Origin: Mycobacterium nebraskense
GTDB taxonomy: Bacteria > Actinomycetota > Actinomycetes > Mycobacteriales > Mycobacteriaceae
DNA length: 64,000 nucleotides
Reading direction: 5' to 3'
Assembly: GCF_002102255.1 (NCBI RefSeq)
Contig: NZ_LQPH01000128.1
Coordinates: 1 to 64,000 of the forward strand
The notes under the pieces are model-generated. The model worked only from the letters and a program-made list of their open reading frames with translations. It did not search any database and was not told the origin of the DNA. The first letter of the stretch is position 1, and each line of letters starts with the position of its first letter. Shown piece after piece: positions 36,123 through 46,180 of this stretch. Both the position numbers and the translations under genes were made by a program.

Positions 36123-36719
36123 TTACCAACCCGATGGATCGGTTTCGGGCTTTTCGTGCCTGCCGCGCTCGGCGAGCTCCTTGGCCGCGCCCTGCGCCTT
36201 GTCGTGGCCCGGGGTGAGTGCGGTGCGTGTCTCCTTGACCGATTCGATGGTCTGCCGCGGCCCCCGGATCCGGCGCACCTTGAGGAAGCCCAGCAGGGCG
36301 AGCAGGGCCCCGACCACCACCTGGACCCCGAACACGATCAGGAACGCCACCCAGCGCCACAGCCAAGTGTCGAGCAGCTCGGCGACGAAGAAGAAGAAAA
36401 AGAATGTGGAGTAGAACAGCACCACCAGCGCGGCGATGAAGTACACGCTCCCGGTCAGGCCCTTTTTGACGTCCCGGGTGATCTCCGCCCGGGCCAGTTC
36501 GACCTCGGCGCGCACCAGCGTGGAGACCTGCGTGGTCGCGTCCTTGATCAGGTCGCCGATCGATGGCTCGGCGGGCCGGGCGTGCGGGTCGGTCAAGGGG
36601 ATCGTGGTCAGGGTGCTGGGTACACCGTTCTTGCCATCGGCTTTGCTCACAGACGGTCCCCTCTTTTCGTCATTGCCCGGCGCGCTGTCGTCGCGGTTCA
36701 TGTTGCCATGCGGCGCCAT
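36123..36719 (-). CDS. Phage-holin-superfamily membrane protein (Rv3669-like)
   Basis: 198 residues from ATG 36719 (a second ATG at 36701 is equally possible). A polar N-terminus is followed by the amphipathic stretch IGDLIKDATTQVSTLVRAEVELARAEI and two membrane helices, one unusually Phe-rich. The C-terminus is charged. This is the putative actinobacterial holin-X/Phage_holin_3_6 layout, found in non-phage contexts as an envelope protein. Stop and ephE start are adjacent, so they form one operon. Confidence 0.85.
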   Translation of the reverse strand: MAPHGNMNRDDSAPGNDEKRGPSVSKADGKNGVPSTLTTIPLTDPHARPAEPSIGDLIKDATTQVSTLVRAEVELARAEITRDVKKGLTGSVYFIAALVVLFYSTFFFFFFVAELLDTWLWRWVAFLIVFGVQVVVGALLALLGFLKVRRIRGPRQTIESVKETRTALTPGHDKAQGAAKELAERGRHEKPETDPSGW

Positions 36720-36854
36720 CGCAGACGAGGCCAGCCGCAGACGGCGACGGGCCCGCGTCCGGGACGGCGCGTTGAGCACGGCGAGCGAGACGCCTGGCCG
36801 ACTAGACTGGCCAAGCCGGTCGGAGATGTCCGGCCTGTCGATGGGAGTGGTGCT

Positions 36855-37553
36855 GTGCAGACGGCGCACAGGTGCTTCGTGGCGGCAACGGCGGCGGTGC
36901 TCTTGGTCCTGGTGGGTTGCCCCGCACGCGCCGCGGCCGCCGATGTCAGAATCCCGATGGGCGGCGGCGCCGGCATCGTCATCAATGGGGACACGATGTG
37001 CACCTTGACGACCATCGGGGGCGATGCCGCCGGTGAGCTGATCGGCTTCACCTCCGCGCACTGCGGCGGCCCCGGCGCGCAGGTCGCCGCCGAGGGCGCC
37101 GAAAATGCCGGTGTCCTGGGCACCATGGTGGCCGGCAACGACAACCTCGACTACGCGGTCATCAAGTTCGATCCCGCCAAGGTGACACCGACCGCCAACT
37201 ACAACGGCTTCGCGATCAACGGCCTCGGCCCGGATCCGGCCTTCGGCGAGATCGCCTGCAAGCAGGGCCGCACCACCGGAAACTCGTGCGGCGTCACCTG
37301 GGGGCCGGGCCAGGACCCGGGCACCATCGTCATGCAGGTCTGCGGCCAGCCGGGCGACTCCGGGGCGCCGGTGACCGTCAACAGCATGCTGGTCGGCATG
37401 ATCCACGGGGCGTTCAGCGACAACCTGCCGACCTGCGTCATCAAGTACATCCCGCTGCACACGCCGGCCGTGGTCCAGTCGTTCAACGCGGTCCTGGCCG
37501 ACGTCAACACCAAGCACCGGCCCGGCGCGGGCTTCACGCCCCTACCGGCCTGA
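36855..37553 (+). CDS. Secreted S1-type serine protease (Rv3668c-like)
   Basis: 232 residues, as in M. tuberculosis Rv3668c. A signal peptide with a hydrophobic core (VAATAAVLLVLVGC) and an Ala-rich cleavage region are followed by a chymotrypsin-like domain. The triad is His in FTSAHCGG, Asp in GNDNLDYAVIKF and Ser in CGQPGDSGAPV. Several paired cysteines support an extracellular location. The GTG at 36855 was chosen because the signal peptide starts there; the same frame is open far upstream only by chance. Divergent from the holin-like gene. Confidence 0.9.
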   Translation: MQTAHRCFVAATAAVLLVLVGCPARAAAADVRIPMGGGAGIVINGDTMCTLTTIGGDAAGELIGFTSAHCGGPGAQVAAEGAENAGVLGTMVAGNDNLDYAVIKFDPAKVTPTANYNGFAINGLGPDPAFGEIACKQGRTTGNSCGVTWGPGQDPGTIVMQVCGQPGDSGAPVTVNSMLVGMIHGAFSDNLPTCVIKYIPLHTPAVVQSFNAVLADVNTKHRPGAGFTPLPA

Positions 37554-37558
37554 GTCGG

Positions 37559-39517
37559 CTATTTCGAGGTTTGGATCGCGTCGAACACGCTGGGGTCCAG
37601 CAGCGTCGACGTGTCACCCAGCTCGCGGTTTTCGGCGACGTCCCGCAGCAGCCTGCGCATGATTTTGCCGCTGCGCGTCTTGGGCAGTTCGGGCACCACA
37701 TGGACCTCCCGGGGCTTCGCGATCGGCGAGATCTCCTGGGCGACCTCGATGCGCAACTCGTCGACGATCCCGTCGTGCACCTCGAACTCGGCGCATAGCA
37801 CGACGAACGCGCAGATGGCCTGGCCGGTGGTTTGATCGGTCACCCCGACGACGGCCGCCTCCGCCACCGCGAAGTGCCCGACCAGCGCCGACTCCACCTC
37901 GGCGGTCGAGAGCCGATGCCCCGACACGTTCATCACGTCGTCGATGCGGCCCACCACCCAGATGGCGCCGTCTGCGTCGTAATAAGCGCTGTCGCCGGCG
38001 AAGTACCAGCCCTGCTCGGCGAACCGGGACCAGTAGGTCTCGACGTACCGTTCGGGGTCACCCCAGATGCCGCGCAGCATGGACGGCCACGGCTGGTCCA
38101 GGACCAGGTAGCCGCTGACATGCTCGCCCTTGTCGTTGCCCGGCGGGAGCTGATCGCCGTGGTCGTCGACGATCTTGGCCGAGATGCCCGGCAACGGCCG
38201 CATCGCCGAACCGGGCTTGGCCGCGGCCACCCCCGGCAGCGGGGTGATCATCGCGGAGCCCGTCTCGGTCTGCCACCAGGTGTCGACGACGGGCAGGCTG
38301 TCCGCGCCGATCACCTTGCGGTACCAGCGCCACGCCTCCGGGTTGATCGGTTCACCGACCGAACCCAGCAGCCGCAGGCTGGACAGGTCGTGCGCGTCGG
38401 GGATCTCGCGGCCCCACTTCATGAACGTCCGGATGAGGGTGGGCGCGGTGTAATAGATTGTCACGCCGTACTTTTCGATGATCTCGAAGTGCCGGTGCTG
38501 GGTGGGTGTGTCGGGCGTGCCCTCGTATAGAACCTCGGTGGCCCCGTTGGACAGCGGACCGTAGACACCGTAGGTGTGTCCGGTGACCCAGCCGATGTCG
38601 GCCGTGCACCAGAACACGTCCGTCTCGGGCTTGAGATCGAAGACGTAGTAGTGCGTGTACGAGGTCTGGGTCAGGTAGCCGCCGCTGGTGTGCACGATGC
38701 CCTTCGGCTTGCCGGTGGTGCCAGAGGTGTACAGCAGGAACAACGGCTGCTCGGCGTCGAACGGCTCGGGCGTGTGTTCGGCAGACGCGGCGCCGACGAC
38801 GTCGTCCCACCACACGTCGCGGTCGTCGTTCCACGACACGTCAATTCCGGTGCGCCGCACCACCAGGACGCGCTCGACGGGACTGTCGCCGTCCGGACCG
38901 GACGCAACCGCCTCGTCGGCCGCGTCCTTCAGCGGCGCGGGTTTGCCGCGGCGGAATTGCCCGTCGCTGGTGATCAGCAGCTTGGCCTGGGCATCGGCGA
39001 TCCGGGCCCGCAGCGCCTTCGCGGTGAAACCGGCGAACACGACGCTGTGCATGATGCCCAGCCGGGCGCAGGCCAGCATCGCGACCACCGCTTCGGGGAT
39101 CAGCGGCAGGTAGATGGCGACGCGGTCACCGGCGACCAGGCCCAGGCCGGTCAGCGCGTTGGCCGCCTTGCAGACCTCGGCCTGCAGATCGGAATAGGTC
39201 AGGCTGCGGCTGTCGCCGGGCTCGCCTTCCCAGTGAATGGCGACGCGGTCCCCGCGGCCGGCCTCCACGTGCCGGTCCACGCAGTTGTAGGCGACGTTGA
39301 GCTTGCCGTCGGCGAACCACTTGGCGAACGGGGCATTCGACCAATCCAGCACCTCGGTGAAGGGCGTCGCCCACGAGAGCCGATTGGCCTGCTTGGCCCA
39401 GAAGGCCAGCCGGTCCTCGTCGGCCTCGCGGTACAACTCCTCGCCCGCGTTGGCCTGCTCGGCGAACGCTGCCGGCGGGGGATACGACGACGGGCCTACG
39501 GCGTCGGTGGCGGTCAC
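37559..39517 (-). CDS. acs: Acetyl-CoA synthetase
   Basis: 652 residues, adenylate-forming enzyme making acetyl-CoA from acetate, ATP and CoA. The AMP-binding loop LYTSGTTGKPKGI, the WWQTETGSAM block and the C-terminal PKTRSGKIMRR, with the lysine subject to acetylation control, are intact. GTG 39517 has a strong AGGAGG just upstream and matches the M. tuberculosis N-terminus better than the ATG at 39547. The gene is convergent with the Rv3668c-like protease, as in M. tuberculosis. Confidence 0.96.
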   Translation of the reverse strand: MTATDAVGPSSYPPPAAFAEQANAGEELYREADEDRLAFWAKQANRLSWATPFTEVLDWSNAPFAKWFADGKLNVAYNCVDRHVEAGRGDRVAIHWEGEPGDSRSLTYSDLQAEVCKAANALTGLGLVAGDRVAIYLPLIPEAVVAMLACARLGIMHSVVFAGFTAKALRARIADAQAKLLITSDGQFRRGKPAPLKDAADEAVASGPDGDSPVERVLVVRRTGIDVSWNDDRDVWWDDVVGAASAEHTPEPFDAEQPLFLLYTSGTTGKPKGIVHTSGGYLTQTSYTHYYVFDLKPETDVFWCTADIGWVTGHTYGVYGPLSNGATEVLYEGTPDTPTQHRHFEIIEKYGVTIYYTAPTLIRTFMKWGREIPDAHDLSSLRLLGSVGEPINPEAWRWYRKVIGADSLPVVDTWWQTETGSAMITPLPGVAAAKPGSAMRPLPGISAKIVDDHGDQLPPGNDKGEHVSGYLVLDQPWPSMLRGIWGDPERYVETYWSRFAEQGWYFAGDSAYYDADGAIWVVGRIDDVMNVSGHRLSTAEVESALVGHFAVAEAAVVGVTDQTTGQAICAFVVLCAEFEVHDGIVDELRIEVAQEISPIAKPREVHVVPELPKTRSGKIMRRLLRDVAENRELGDTSTLLDPSVFDAIQTSK

Positions 39518-39614
39518 TGGCTTCCTCCTATTGTCGAGGCTCGTCAACCGTCAGAGAGCCTAGCCCTACAAGGTGAAAAGCGACGCTTCGAATAGAGGGT
39601 CAAAGCGCGGACCC

Positions 39615-40175
39615 ATGGCGGATAATCACCATGTGCCGGATCACGGGCGGCGCATCCGCCGACTAGTTTCGAGCTTCGCCGCGGCCGCAATGGCTTACGC
39701 GGCCACCGCCGTGCTGGGGCCACCGGCCTGGGCCATGCCGACCGACACCGCCGACGCGCCGACCCCATGCTGGTCGGACCGGATCGCCGTAACCGCCTCG
39801 CCGACTCAGGCCGCGGTCGGCCACCGCGCGGCGACCCTGGTGTTCAGCCTCGCCGGCGGTGCGGAGCCCTGCACATTGACCGGATACCCCGGCGTCGACT
39901 CGGGTTCCGGCGGTCCGCTCATTCACGCCCAGCCCACGCTGCGCGGCTACATGGGCGGCCTGCCGGGCGGCTCGGAAGTACCCCCCACCGTCATCCTGTC
40001 CCTGTCGACCCAGGCGCAGGCCGTCGTGGAGGGCGTGGCCATCGACGCCAACGGCGACCCGTGCCCCACCTATACCGACCTGCTGGTCAACCCGCCGGAC
40101 ACGACCGCGGTGCTGACCGTGCCGGCCACCATCGACGCCTGCGCGCTGCAGGTGCACCCCGTCACGCCCGTCTGA
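39615..40175 (+). CDS. Secreted DUF4232 protein
   Basis: 186 residues. A basic N-terminus and hydrophobic segment (AAAAMAYAATAVLG) with an Ala-Trp-Ala cleavage region indicate export. The mature part has a beta-sandwich pattern with three or four cysteines and the blocks FSLAGGAEPCTLTGYPG and CALQVHPV, typical of DUF4232. Function is unknown; the family is common among actinobacterial surface proteins. Upstream start GTG 39573 would add 14 residues with little signal-peptide character. Confidence 0.8.
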   Translation: MADNHHVPDHGRRIRRLVSSFAAAAMAYAATAVLGPPAWAMPTDTADAPTPCWSDRIAVTASPTQAAVGHRAATLVFSLAGGAEPCTLTGYPGVDSGSGGPLIHAQPTLRGYMGGLPGGSEVPPTVILSLSTQAQAVVEGVAIDANGDPCPTYTDLLVNPPDTTAVLTVPATIDACALQVHPVTPV

Positions 40176-40337
40176 GCGACGTCACGAGTCGGCTTTCGCG
40201 AGAACGTCAAATAGCCTGCTTGCACACCCGATTCATGCGAGGGCAGGTACGCGACAGTCACGGCGGAATTCCAAATTGACGAAGCCGCGCCAGGCACGTC
40301 ACCGCCGGCGCGATGGCAGCCCCTAAGGTCGGGTGTC

Positions 40338-41975
40338 ATGCGTCGGATGCGGGCCCCGCAGGCCTTGCTTGCCGTTGCGGCCGCCGGGATCCTGGCGGCC
40401 GCGTCGCTGACGGGTTGTGGTGGCGGCGCGCTGAGCCCTGAGTCCGTGGTCGTGAACGGCGGAGAACCGCCCAACCCGCTGATTCCGACCGGCACGAACG
40501 ACAGCCTCGGAGGGCGGATCCTGGATCGACTGTTCGCCGGTTTGGTGTCCTACGACGCCGCTGGCAAACCGTCGCCGGAAGTGGCGCAGTCGGTCGAGAC
40601 AACCGACAACATCAACTACCGAATCATTCTCAAGCCTGGATGGAAGTTCACCGACGGCTCGCCGGTGACGGCCCATTCGTTCGTCGACGCGTGGAATTAC
40701 GGAGCGCTGAGTACCAATGCCCAACTGCAACAGAGCTTTTTCAGCCCGATCGTCGGGTACGACGAGGTCGCCGGCCTGACCGGAGACGGAAAGCCGGCCC
40801 GGACCATCATGTCCGGGCTGCAAGTGGTCAACGATCTCGAGTTCGACGTGCGGCTCAAGGCGCCGACCGTCGACTTCACGTTGCGGCTGGGACACAATGC
40901 GTTCTACCCGTTACCGGACATGGCTTTTCGGGATATGGCCGCGTTCGGCCGCCATCCGGTCGGCAACGGCCCATATGAGTTGGCGGACGGTCCCGACGGG
41001 CCGGCCTGGGAACACAACGTCAAGATCGACTTGAAACCCAACCCCGACTACCACGGCAATCGCAAACTCCACAACAAAGGTTTGAGATTCGAGTTCTACG
41101 CCAACCTGGACACCGCTTATGCCGACCTGCTGTCGGGCAATCTTGATGTGCTGGACACGATTCCGTCCAGCGCGCTGACAATTTACCAGCGTGACCTGGG
41201 CGGCAACGCCGCCAGTGGGCCCGTCGCGGTCAGCCAATCGCTCGACACGCCGTTGCGGCTACCACATTTCGGGGGCGAAGAAGGTCGGCTGCGCCGCTTG
41301 GCGTTGTCGGCGGCCGTCAACCGGCCGCAGATCTGTCAGCAGATCTTCAACGGCACCCGCAGCCCGGCCCGCGATTTCACCGCCAGCTCGTTGCCCGGAT
41401 TCGACCGGAACATCCCGGGCAACGACGCATTGGACTTCAACCCCGAACGGGCACGCCAACTCTGGGCGCAAGCCAACACGATCTCGCCATGGAGCGGGCG
41501 GTACTCGATCGCATACAACGCCGACAGCGGCCATCAAGAGTGGGTGGACGCGGTGGCCAACAGCATCAAGAACGTGCTGGGTATCGATGCCGTCGGCGCG
41601 CCGCACCCCACGTTCGCGGGTTTCCGCACCCAGATCACCAACCGCACCATCGATACCGCGTTCCGCGCGGGCTGGATCGGCGACTACCCGTCGATGATCG
41701 AGTTCCTGGCCCCGCTGTACGCCACCGGAGCGGGATCCAACGACGTTGGATACTCCAGCCGGGAGTTCGACGCCGGGCTGGCCGCCGCCGAGGCAGCCCC
41801 CAACCTGCGGCAGGCGGATGTGCTGGTCAACGTCGCCCAACGAATCCTGTTGCGCGACATGCCCGCTGTGCCGCTGTGGTACTACATCGCGGTGGTTGGA
41901 TGGTCGTCGCAGGTCAGCCGCGTCAAGCTCACCTGGAACGGTCTGCCCGACTACGAGAATCTCGTCAAGGGCTAA
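40338..41975 (+). CDS. dppA: Dipeptide ABC transporter substrate-binding lipoprotein DppA
   Basis: 545-residue SBP family 5 protein. A signal peptide ends in the lipobox SLTGC, so it is anchored by lipidation. The mature part contains ETTDNINYRIILKPGWKFTDGSPVTA and other blocks of peptide-binding proteins. In M. tuberculosis the Dpp system imports dipeptides and haem. It is the first gene of the dppABCD operon, with 3 bp to dppB. Confidence 0.95.
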   Translation: MRRMRAPQALLAVAAAGILAAASLTGCGGGALSPESVVVNGGEPPNPLIPTGTNDSLGGRILDRLFAGLVSYDAAGKPSPEVAQSVETTDNINYRIILKPGWKFTDGSPVTAHSFVDAWNYGALSTNAQLQQSFFSPIVGYDEVAGLTGDGKPARTIMSGLQVVNDLEFDVRLKAPTVDFTLRLGHNAFYPLPDMAFRDMAAFGRHPVGNGPYELADGPDGPAWEHNVKIDLKPNPDYHGNRKLHNKGLRFEFYANLDTAYADLLSGNLDVLDTIPSSALTIYQRDLGGNAASGPVAVSQSLDTPLRLPHFGGEEGRLRRLALSAAVNRPQICQQIFNGTRSPARDFTASSLPGFDRNIPGNDALDFNPERARQLWAQANTISPWSGRYSIAYNADSGHQEWVDAVANSIKNVLGIDAVGAPHPTFAGFRTQITNRTIDTAFRAGWIGDYPSMIEFLAPLYATGAGSNDVGYSSREFDAGLAAAEAAPNLRQADVLVNVAQRILLRDMPAVPLWYYIAVVGWSSQVSRVKLTWNGLPDYENLVKG

Positions 41976-41978
41976 GAC

Positions 41979-42905
41979 ATGGGTTGGTACATCGCGCGCC
42001 GGATCGCCGTCATGGTGCCCGTCTTCCTCGGGGCCACGCTGCTGATCTACGGCATGGTCTTCCTGTTGCCGGGCGACCCGGTGGCCGCGATGGCCGGGGA
42101 CCGGCCGCTGACGCCCGAGGTCGCCGCGCAACTGCGGGCGCGCTACCACCTCGACGATCCGTTCATCGTGCAGTACCTGCGCTACCTCGGCGGCGTCCTG
42201 CACGGCGACTTGGGCCGTTCCTACTCCGGACTGCCGGTGAGCGACGTTCTGGCGCATGCCTTTCCGGTTACGCTGCGGCTTGCGCTGATCGCCCTGGCCG
42301 TCGAGGCGGTGCTGGGCATCGGCTTCGGGGTGATCGCCGGCCTGCGCACGGGTGGACTTTTCGATTCCACCGTGCTGATCGCCGGCCTCGTCATCATCGC
42401 GACCCCCATCTTCGTCCTGGGGTTTCTGGCCCAGTTCGTCTTCGGGGTGAGGTTGGGCATCGCGCCGGTGACGGTGGGGGAGCGGTCGACGTTTGGGCGT
42501 CTGCTGTTACCCGGCATCGTGCTCGGTTCGGTGTCGTTCGCCTACGTGGTGCGGTTGACCCGCTCCGCGGTGGCGGCCAATGCGCACGCCGATTATGTGC
42601 GCACCGCCACCGCCAAGGGGTTGTCCCGGGCGCGCGTCGTGACGGTGCACATCCTGCGCAATTCGCTGATCCCGGTGGTGACTTTCCTGGGGGCCGACCT
42701 GGGGGCGCTGATGGGCGGAGCGATTGTGACGGAAGGCATTTTCAACATCCACGGCGTCGGCGGTGTGCTGTATCAGGCCGTCACCCGGCAGGAGGCGCCG
42801 ACCGTGGTGTCGATCGTGACGGTGCTCGTGCTGATCTACCTGATCACCAATCTGACGGTGGACCTGCTGTATGCCGCGCTGGACCCGAGGATCCGGTATG
42901 GCTGA
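41979..42905 (+). CDS. dppB: Dipeptide ABC transporter permease DppB
   Basis: 308 residues, six membrane helices. The N-terminal MGWYIARRIAVMVPVFLGATLLIYGMVF-type first helix and the EAA loop (RTATAKGLSRARVVTVHILRNSL) are typical. It contacts the DppD ATPase through the EAA loop. It overlaps dppC by 8 bp. Confidence 0.95.
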   Translation: MGWYIARRIAVMVPVFLGATLLIYGMVFLLPGDPVAAMAGDRPLTPEVAAQLRARYHLDDPFIVQYLRYLGGVLHGDLGRSYSGLPVSDVLAHAFPVTLRLALIALAVEAVLGIGFGVIAGLRTGGLFDSTVLIAGLVIIATPIFVLGFLAQFVFGVRLGIAPVTVGERSTFGRLLLPGIVLGSVSFAYVVRLTRSAVAANAHADYVRTATAKGLSRARVVTVHILRNSLIPVVTFLGADLGALMGGAIVTEGIFNIHGVGGVLYQAVTRQEAPTVVSIVTVLVLIYLITNLTVDLLYAALDPRIRYG

Positions 42906-43761
42906 GCGAAACGGATTCTGGCGCGACACGTGGCGCGGATTGCGCGGGCGCCCGAAGTTCATCATCGCCGGCCTGCTGATCCTGTTCATTGTTGCAGTCG
43001 CGATGTTTCCGGCGTTGTTCACCGGGGCCGACCCCACCTACGCCGATCCCGCTCAGAGCCTGCTTCCGCCGTCGCCCGCGCACTGGTTCGGCACCGACCT
43101 GCAGGGCCACGACGTCTACGCCCGCACGGTCTACGGCGCACGTGCCTCGGTCACCGTCGGTTTGGGGGCCGCCCTGGTCGTGTTCGTCGTCGGCGGCGCG
43201 CTCGGCGCGCTGGCCGGCTTCTACGGCGGCTGGATCGACGCGGTGGTCTCCCGCGTCAGCGACGTGTTCTTTGGCTTGCCGCTGCTGCTGGCAGCCATCG
43301 TGCTCATGCAGGTCATGCACCACCGCACGGTGTGGACCGTGATCATCATCCTCGCCCTCTTCGGTTGGCCGCAGGTGGCCCGCATCGCGCGGGGATCGGT
43401 GCTCGCGGTGCGCGCCAGCGACTACGTGCTCGCCGCGAAAGCCCTGGGGCTGAGCCGCTTTCAAATCCTGCTGCGCCACGCGGTGCCCAACGCCTTGGGC
43501 CCGGTCATCGCGATGGCCACCATCGCCTTGGGCGTCTTCACCGTCACCGAGGCCACGCTGTCCTACCTGGGTGTCGGACTCCCGACCACGGTGGTGTCCT
43601 GGGGCGGCGACATCAACCTCGCCCAGACGCGGCTGCGGGCCGGCTCGCCCATCCTGTTCTATCCCGCCGGCGCACTGGCGATCACGGTCCTGGCCTTCAT
43701 GATGATGGGCGACGCGTTGCGCGACGCCCTCGATCCGGCGTCCCGAGCGTGGCGGCCGTGA
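42898..43761 (+). CDS. dppC: Dipeptide ABC transporter permease DppC
   Basis: 287 residues from ATG 42898. A short N-terminal cytoplasmic tail is followed by the OppC-type N-terminal helix, a periplasmic loop with HWFGTDLQGHDVYARTVYG and the EAA loop (LAAKALGLSRFQILLRHAVPN). It pairs with DppB to form the translocation pore. It overlaps dppD by 4 bp. Confidence 0.95.
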   Translation: MAERNGFWRDTWRGLRGRPKFIIAGLLILFIVAVAMFPALFTGADPTYADPAQSLLPPSPAHWFGTDLQGHDVYARTVYGARASVTVGLGAALVVFVVGGALGALAGFYGGWIDAVVSRVSDVFFGLPLLLAAIVLMQVMHHRTVWTVIIILALFGWPQVARIARGSVLAVRASDYVLAAKALGLSRFQILLRHAVPNALGPVIAMATIALGVFTVTEATLSYLGVGLPTTVVSWGGDINLAQTRLRAGSPILFYPAGALAITVLAFMMMGDALRDALDPASRAWRP

Positions 43762-45368
43762 CCGCCAGACCGCTGCTGTCCGTCGAAGGGCTCAAAGTCA
43801 GCTTCGGCGATCACTCCGCCGTTCGCGGCGTCGATTTCGCCGTCTTGCCGGGCCACACCGTCGCGGTGGTGGGTGAATCGGGATCGGGGAAATCCACCAC
43901 GGCGGCCGCGATCCTCGGGCTGCTTCCCCCGGGCGGCCGGATCACCGCCGGGCGCATCGTCTTCGACGGATCCGACATCGCCAGGGCCGACCGCCGGGCG
44001 CTGCGTTCGATCAGGGGCCGCGAGATCGGCTACATACCCCAAGACCCGATGACCAACCTCAATCCGGTCTGGAAGGTCGGGTTTCAGGTCTCAGAAGCAT
44101 TGCGGGCCAACACTTCCGACCGTCGGACGCGGCGACGCGCGGTGGAGCTGCTCGCCCAGGCCGGCATGCCGGACCCGGCGAGACAAGCGGGCCGCTATCC
44201 GCATCAGCTGTCGGGCGGCATGTGCCAGCGGGCGCTGATTGCGATCGGGTTGGCGGGCCGGCCGCGACTGCTGATCGCCGACGAGCCGACGTCCGCGCTG
44301 GACGTCACCGTGCAGCGGCAGGTGCTCGACCATCTGCAGGGGCTCACCGCGGAACTGGGCACCGCGCTGCTGCTGATCACCCACGATCTGGCGCTGGCCG
44401 CCGAACGCGCCGAGTCCGTGGTCGTCATGCGCGACGGCGTCGTGGTGGAATCCGGTGCGGCGCGGGCGATCTTGCGGGAACCACAGCACGAGTACACCCG
44501 GCGGCTGGTGGCCGCGGCTCCGTCGCTGGCGGTCACAAGCCCCGCGCGGCCGCCGGCGTCCACGCGGACGGAGGACATCCTCGTCGCCTCAGAGCTGGCC
44601 AAGGTCTACCGGGACTCGCACGGCGCTCCCTGGCGGCGAGCGGAATTCCGTGCCGTCGACGGGGTTTCGTTTCGGCTGCGGCGGGCGAGCACCCTGGCGA
44701 TCGCCGGGGAGTCGGGTTCGGGCAAGTCCACGCTGGCCCAGATGGTGCTCGGCCTACTGCAGCCGAGCTCGGGCTCGGTGGTGTTCGACGGCGCCCGCGT
44801 CGACGCCACACTGAGCCGGGAGCAGCAATTGGCCTTCCGGCGGCGGGTGCAGCCGGTCTTCCAGAATCCCTACAGCAGCCTGGATCCCATGTACACGGTG
44901 TTTCGCGCCATCGAGGAACCGCTGCGCATCCATCGCGTGGGCGACCGCCGGCAGCGCGAGCGTGCGGTGCACGAGCTCATCGACCAGGTGGCGCTGCCGT
45001 CATCGGTGTTGGGGCGGCTGCCGCGCGAGCTGTCGGGTGGCCAACGGCAGCGGGTGGCGATCGCTCGGGCGCTGGCGCTGCGGCCCGAGGTGCTGGTCTG
45101 TGACGAGGCGGTCTCCGCGCTCGACGTCGTGGTACAGGCGCAGGTATTGGATTTGCTGGCCGGCCTACAGACCGAGCTCGGCCTCACCTACCTGTTCATC
45201 AGCCACGACCTGGCGGTGATCCGGCAGATCGCCGACGACGTCCTGGTGATGCGCGCCGGCCGCGTGGTGGAGTGGGCCGCCACCGAGGAGCTGTTCACCC
45301 GGCCCCGCCACGAATACACCCGCCAACTGCTGGAGGCCATTCCGCACGCGCCGGCGCCACCGGGATAG
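43758..45368 (+). CDS. dppD: Dipeptide ABC transporter tandem ATPase DppD
   Basis: 536 residues, two ABC ATPase domains fused head to tail. The first has Walker A GESGSGKSTTAAA, LSGGMCQRALIAIGLA and the second GESGSGKSTLAQM, LSGGQRQRVAIARAL. The signature of the first domain is slightly degenerate (LSGGMCQ). The fusion replaces the separate DppD and DppF of enterobacteria and matches Rv3663c. GTG 43758 overlaps dppC by 4 bp. Confidence 0.95.
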   Translation: MTARPLLSVEGLKVSFGDHSAVRGVDFAVLPGHTVAVVGESGSGKSTTAAAILGLLPPGGRITAGRIVFDGSDIARADRRALRSIRGREIGYIPQDPMTNLNPVWKVGFQVSEALRANTSDRRTRRRAVELLAQAGMPDPARQAGRYPHQLSGGMCQRALIAIGLAGRPRLLIADEPTSALDVTVQRQVLDHLQGLTAELGTALLLITHDLALAAERAESVVVMRDGVVVESGAARAILREPQHEYTRRLVAAAPSLAVTSPARPPASTRTEDILVASELAKVYRDSHGAPWRRAEFRAVDGVSFRLRRASTLAIAGESGSGKSTLAQMVLGLLQPSSGSVVFDGARVDATLSREQQLAFRRRVQPVFQNPYSSLDPMYTVFRAIEEPLRIHRVGDRRQRERAVHELIDQVALPSSVLGRLPRELSGGQRQRVAIARALALRPEVLVCDEAVSALDVVVQAQVLDLLAGLQTELGLTYLFISHDLAVIRQIADDVLVMRAGRVVEWAATEELFTRPRHEYTRQLLEAIPHAPAPPG

Positions 45369-45379
45369 GTTGGCAAACT

Positions 45380-46138
45380 GTGACGGCTGATCCACTGGCC
45401 CCGCTGATGGAGTTGCCGGGCGTCGCCGAGGCCAGCGACCGGGCCCGCGACGCTCTGGGTCGCGCCCATCGCCACAAGGCCAACCTGCGTGGCTGGCCGG
45501 TGACCGCAGCCGAAGCGGCGCTGCGGGCGGCCCGCGCCTCGTCGGTGCTGGACGGCGGTCCCGTGCGGCTGGAAGACCTCGCGGACGCGGCGGTCGTCAG
45601 CGATCCGGTGTTCGGCGGGGCGCTGCGGGTGGCCCAGGCGCTGGAAGGCGGAGAGGGTCCCCTGGTCGGGATTTGGCGGCGGGCCCCGCTACAGGCGCTG
45701 GCCCGCCTGCACATGCTGGCGGCTGCCGATCTGGTCGACGAGGACCGGCTTGGCCGACCGCGCGCCGACGCCGGCGTCGGGCCGCGGCTGGAGTTGCTGG
45801 CGGAGTTGGTGAGCGGCGGCACGCAGGCGTCGGCCCCGGTGGTCGCCGCGGTCGCGCACGGTGAACTGCTGACGCTGCGGCCCTTTGGCAGCGCGGACGG
45901 CGTGGTGGCCCGCGCGGTGTCGCGGTTGGTGACTATCGCCAGCGGGCTGGATCCACACGGATTGGGTGTGCCCGAGGTGAGTTGGATGCGCCAGCCCGCC
46001 GACTATCGCGACGCCGCCCAGGGCTTCGCCGATGGCACACCGAAGGGAGTGGGGGCTTGGTTGGTGTTGTGCTGCCGGGCGATGCGAGCCGGTGCACAGG
46101 AGGCTTTGACGATCGCCGAGTCGTTGTCCAGTCGATAG
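45380..46138 (+). CDS. Conserved mycobacterial protein (Rv3662c-like)
   Basis: 252 residues (M. tuberculosis Rv3662c has about 256). Ala/Leu-rich, helical and acidic. A central HGELLTLRPFGSADGVVARAVSRL segment resembles the Fic-like or oxidoreductase fold only loosely, so no function is assigned. It starts 11 bp after dppD and may be part of the dpp transcript. Downstream lies the Ms1-like RNA terminator. Confidence 0.85.
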   Translation: MTADPLAPLMELPGVAEASDRARDALGRAHRHKANLRGWPVTAAEAALRAARASSVLDGGPVRLEDLADAAVVSDPVFGGALRVAQALEGGEGPLVGIWRRAPLQALARLHMLAAADLVDEDRLGRPRADAGVGPRLELLAELVSGGTQASAPVVAAVAHGELLTLRPFGSADGVVARAVSRLVTIASGLDPHGLGVPEVSWMRQPADYRDAAQGFADGTPKGVGAWLVLCCRAMRAGAQEALTIAESLSSR

Positions 46139-46180
46139 CTGAATCGGTAATCGCGGTCCGGGCAAACGCCACCGGACAAT

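Noticed and set aside
35448..36854. Upstream part of a long frame leading into the secreted protease
   Set aside because: It is antisense to ephE and the holin-like gene; the signal peptide begins at GTG 36855.
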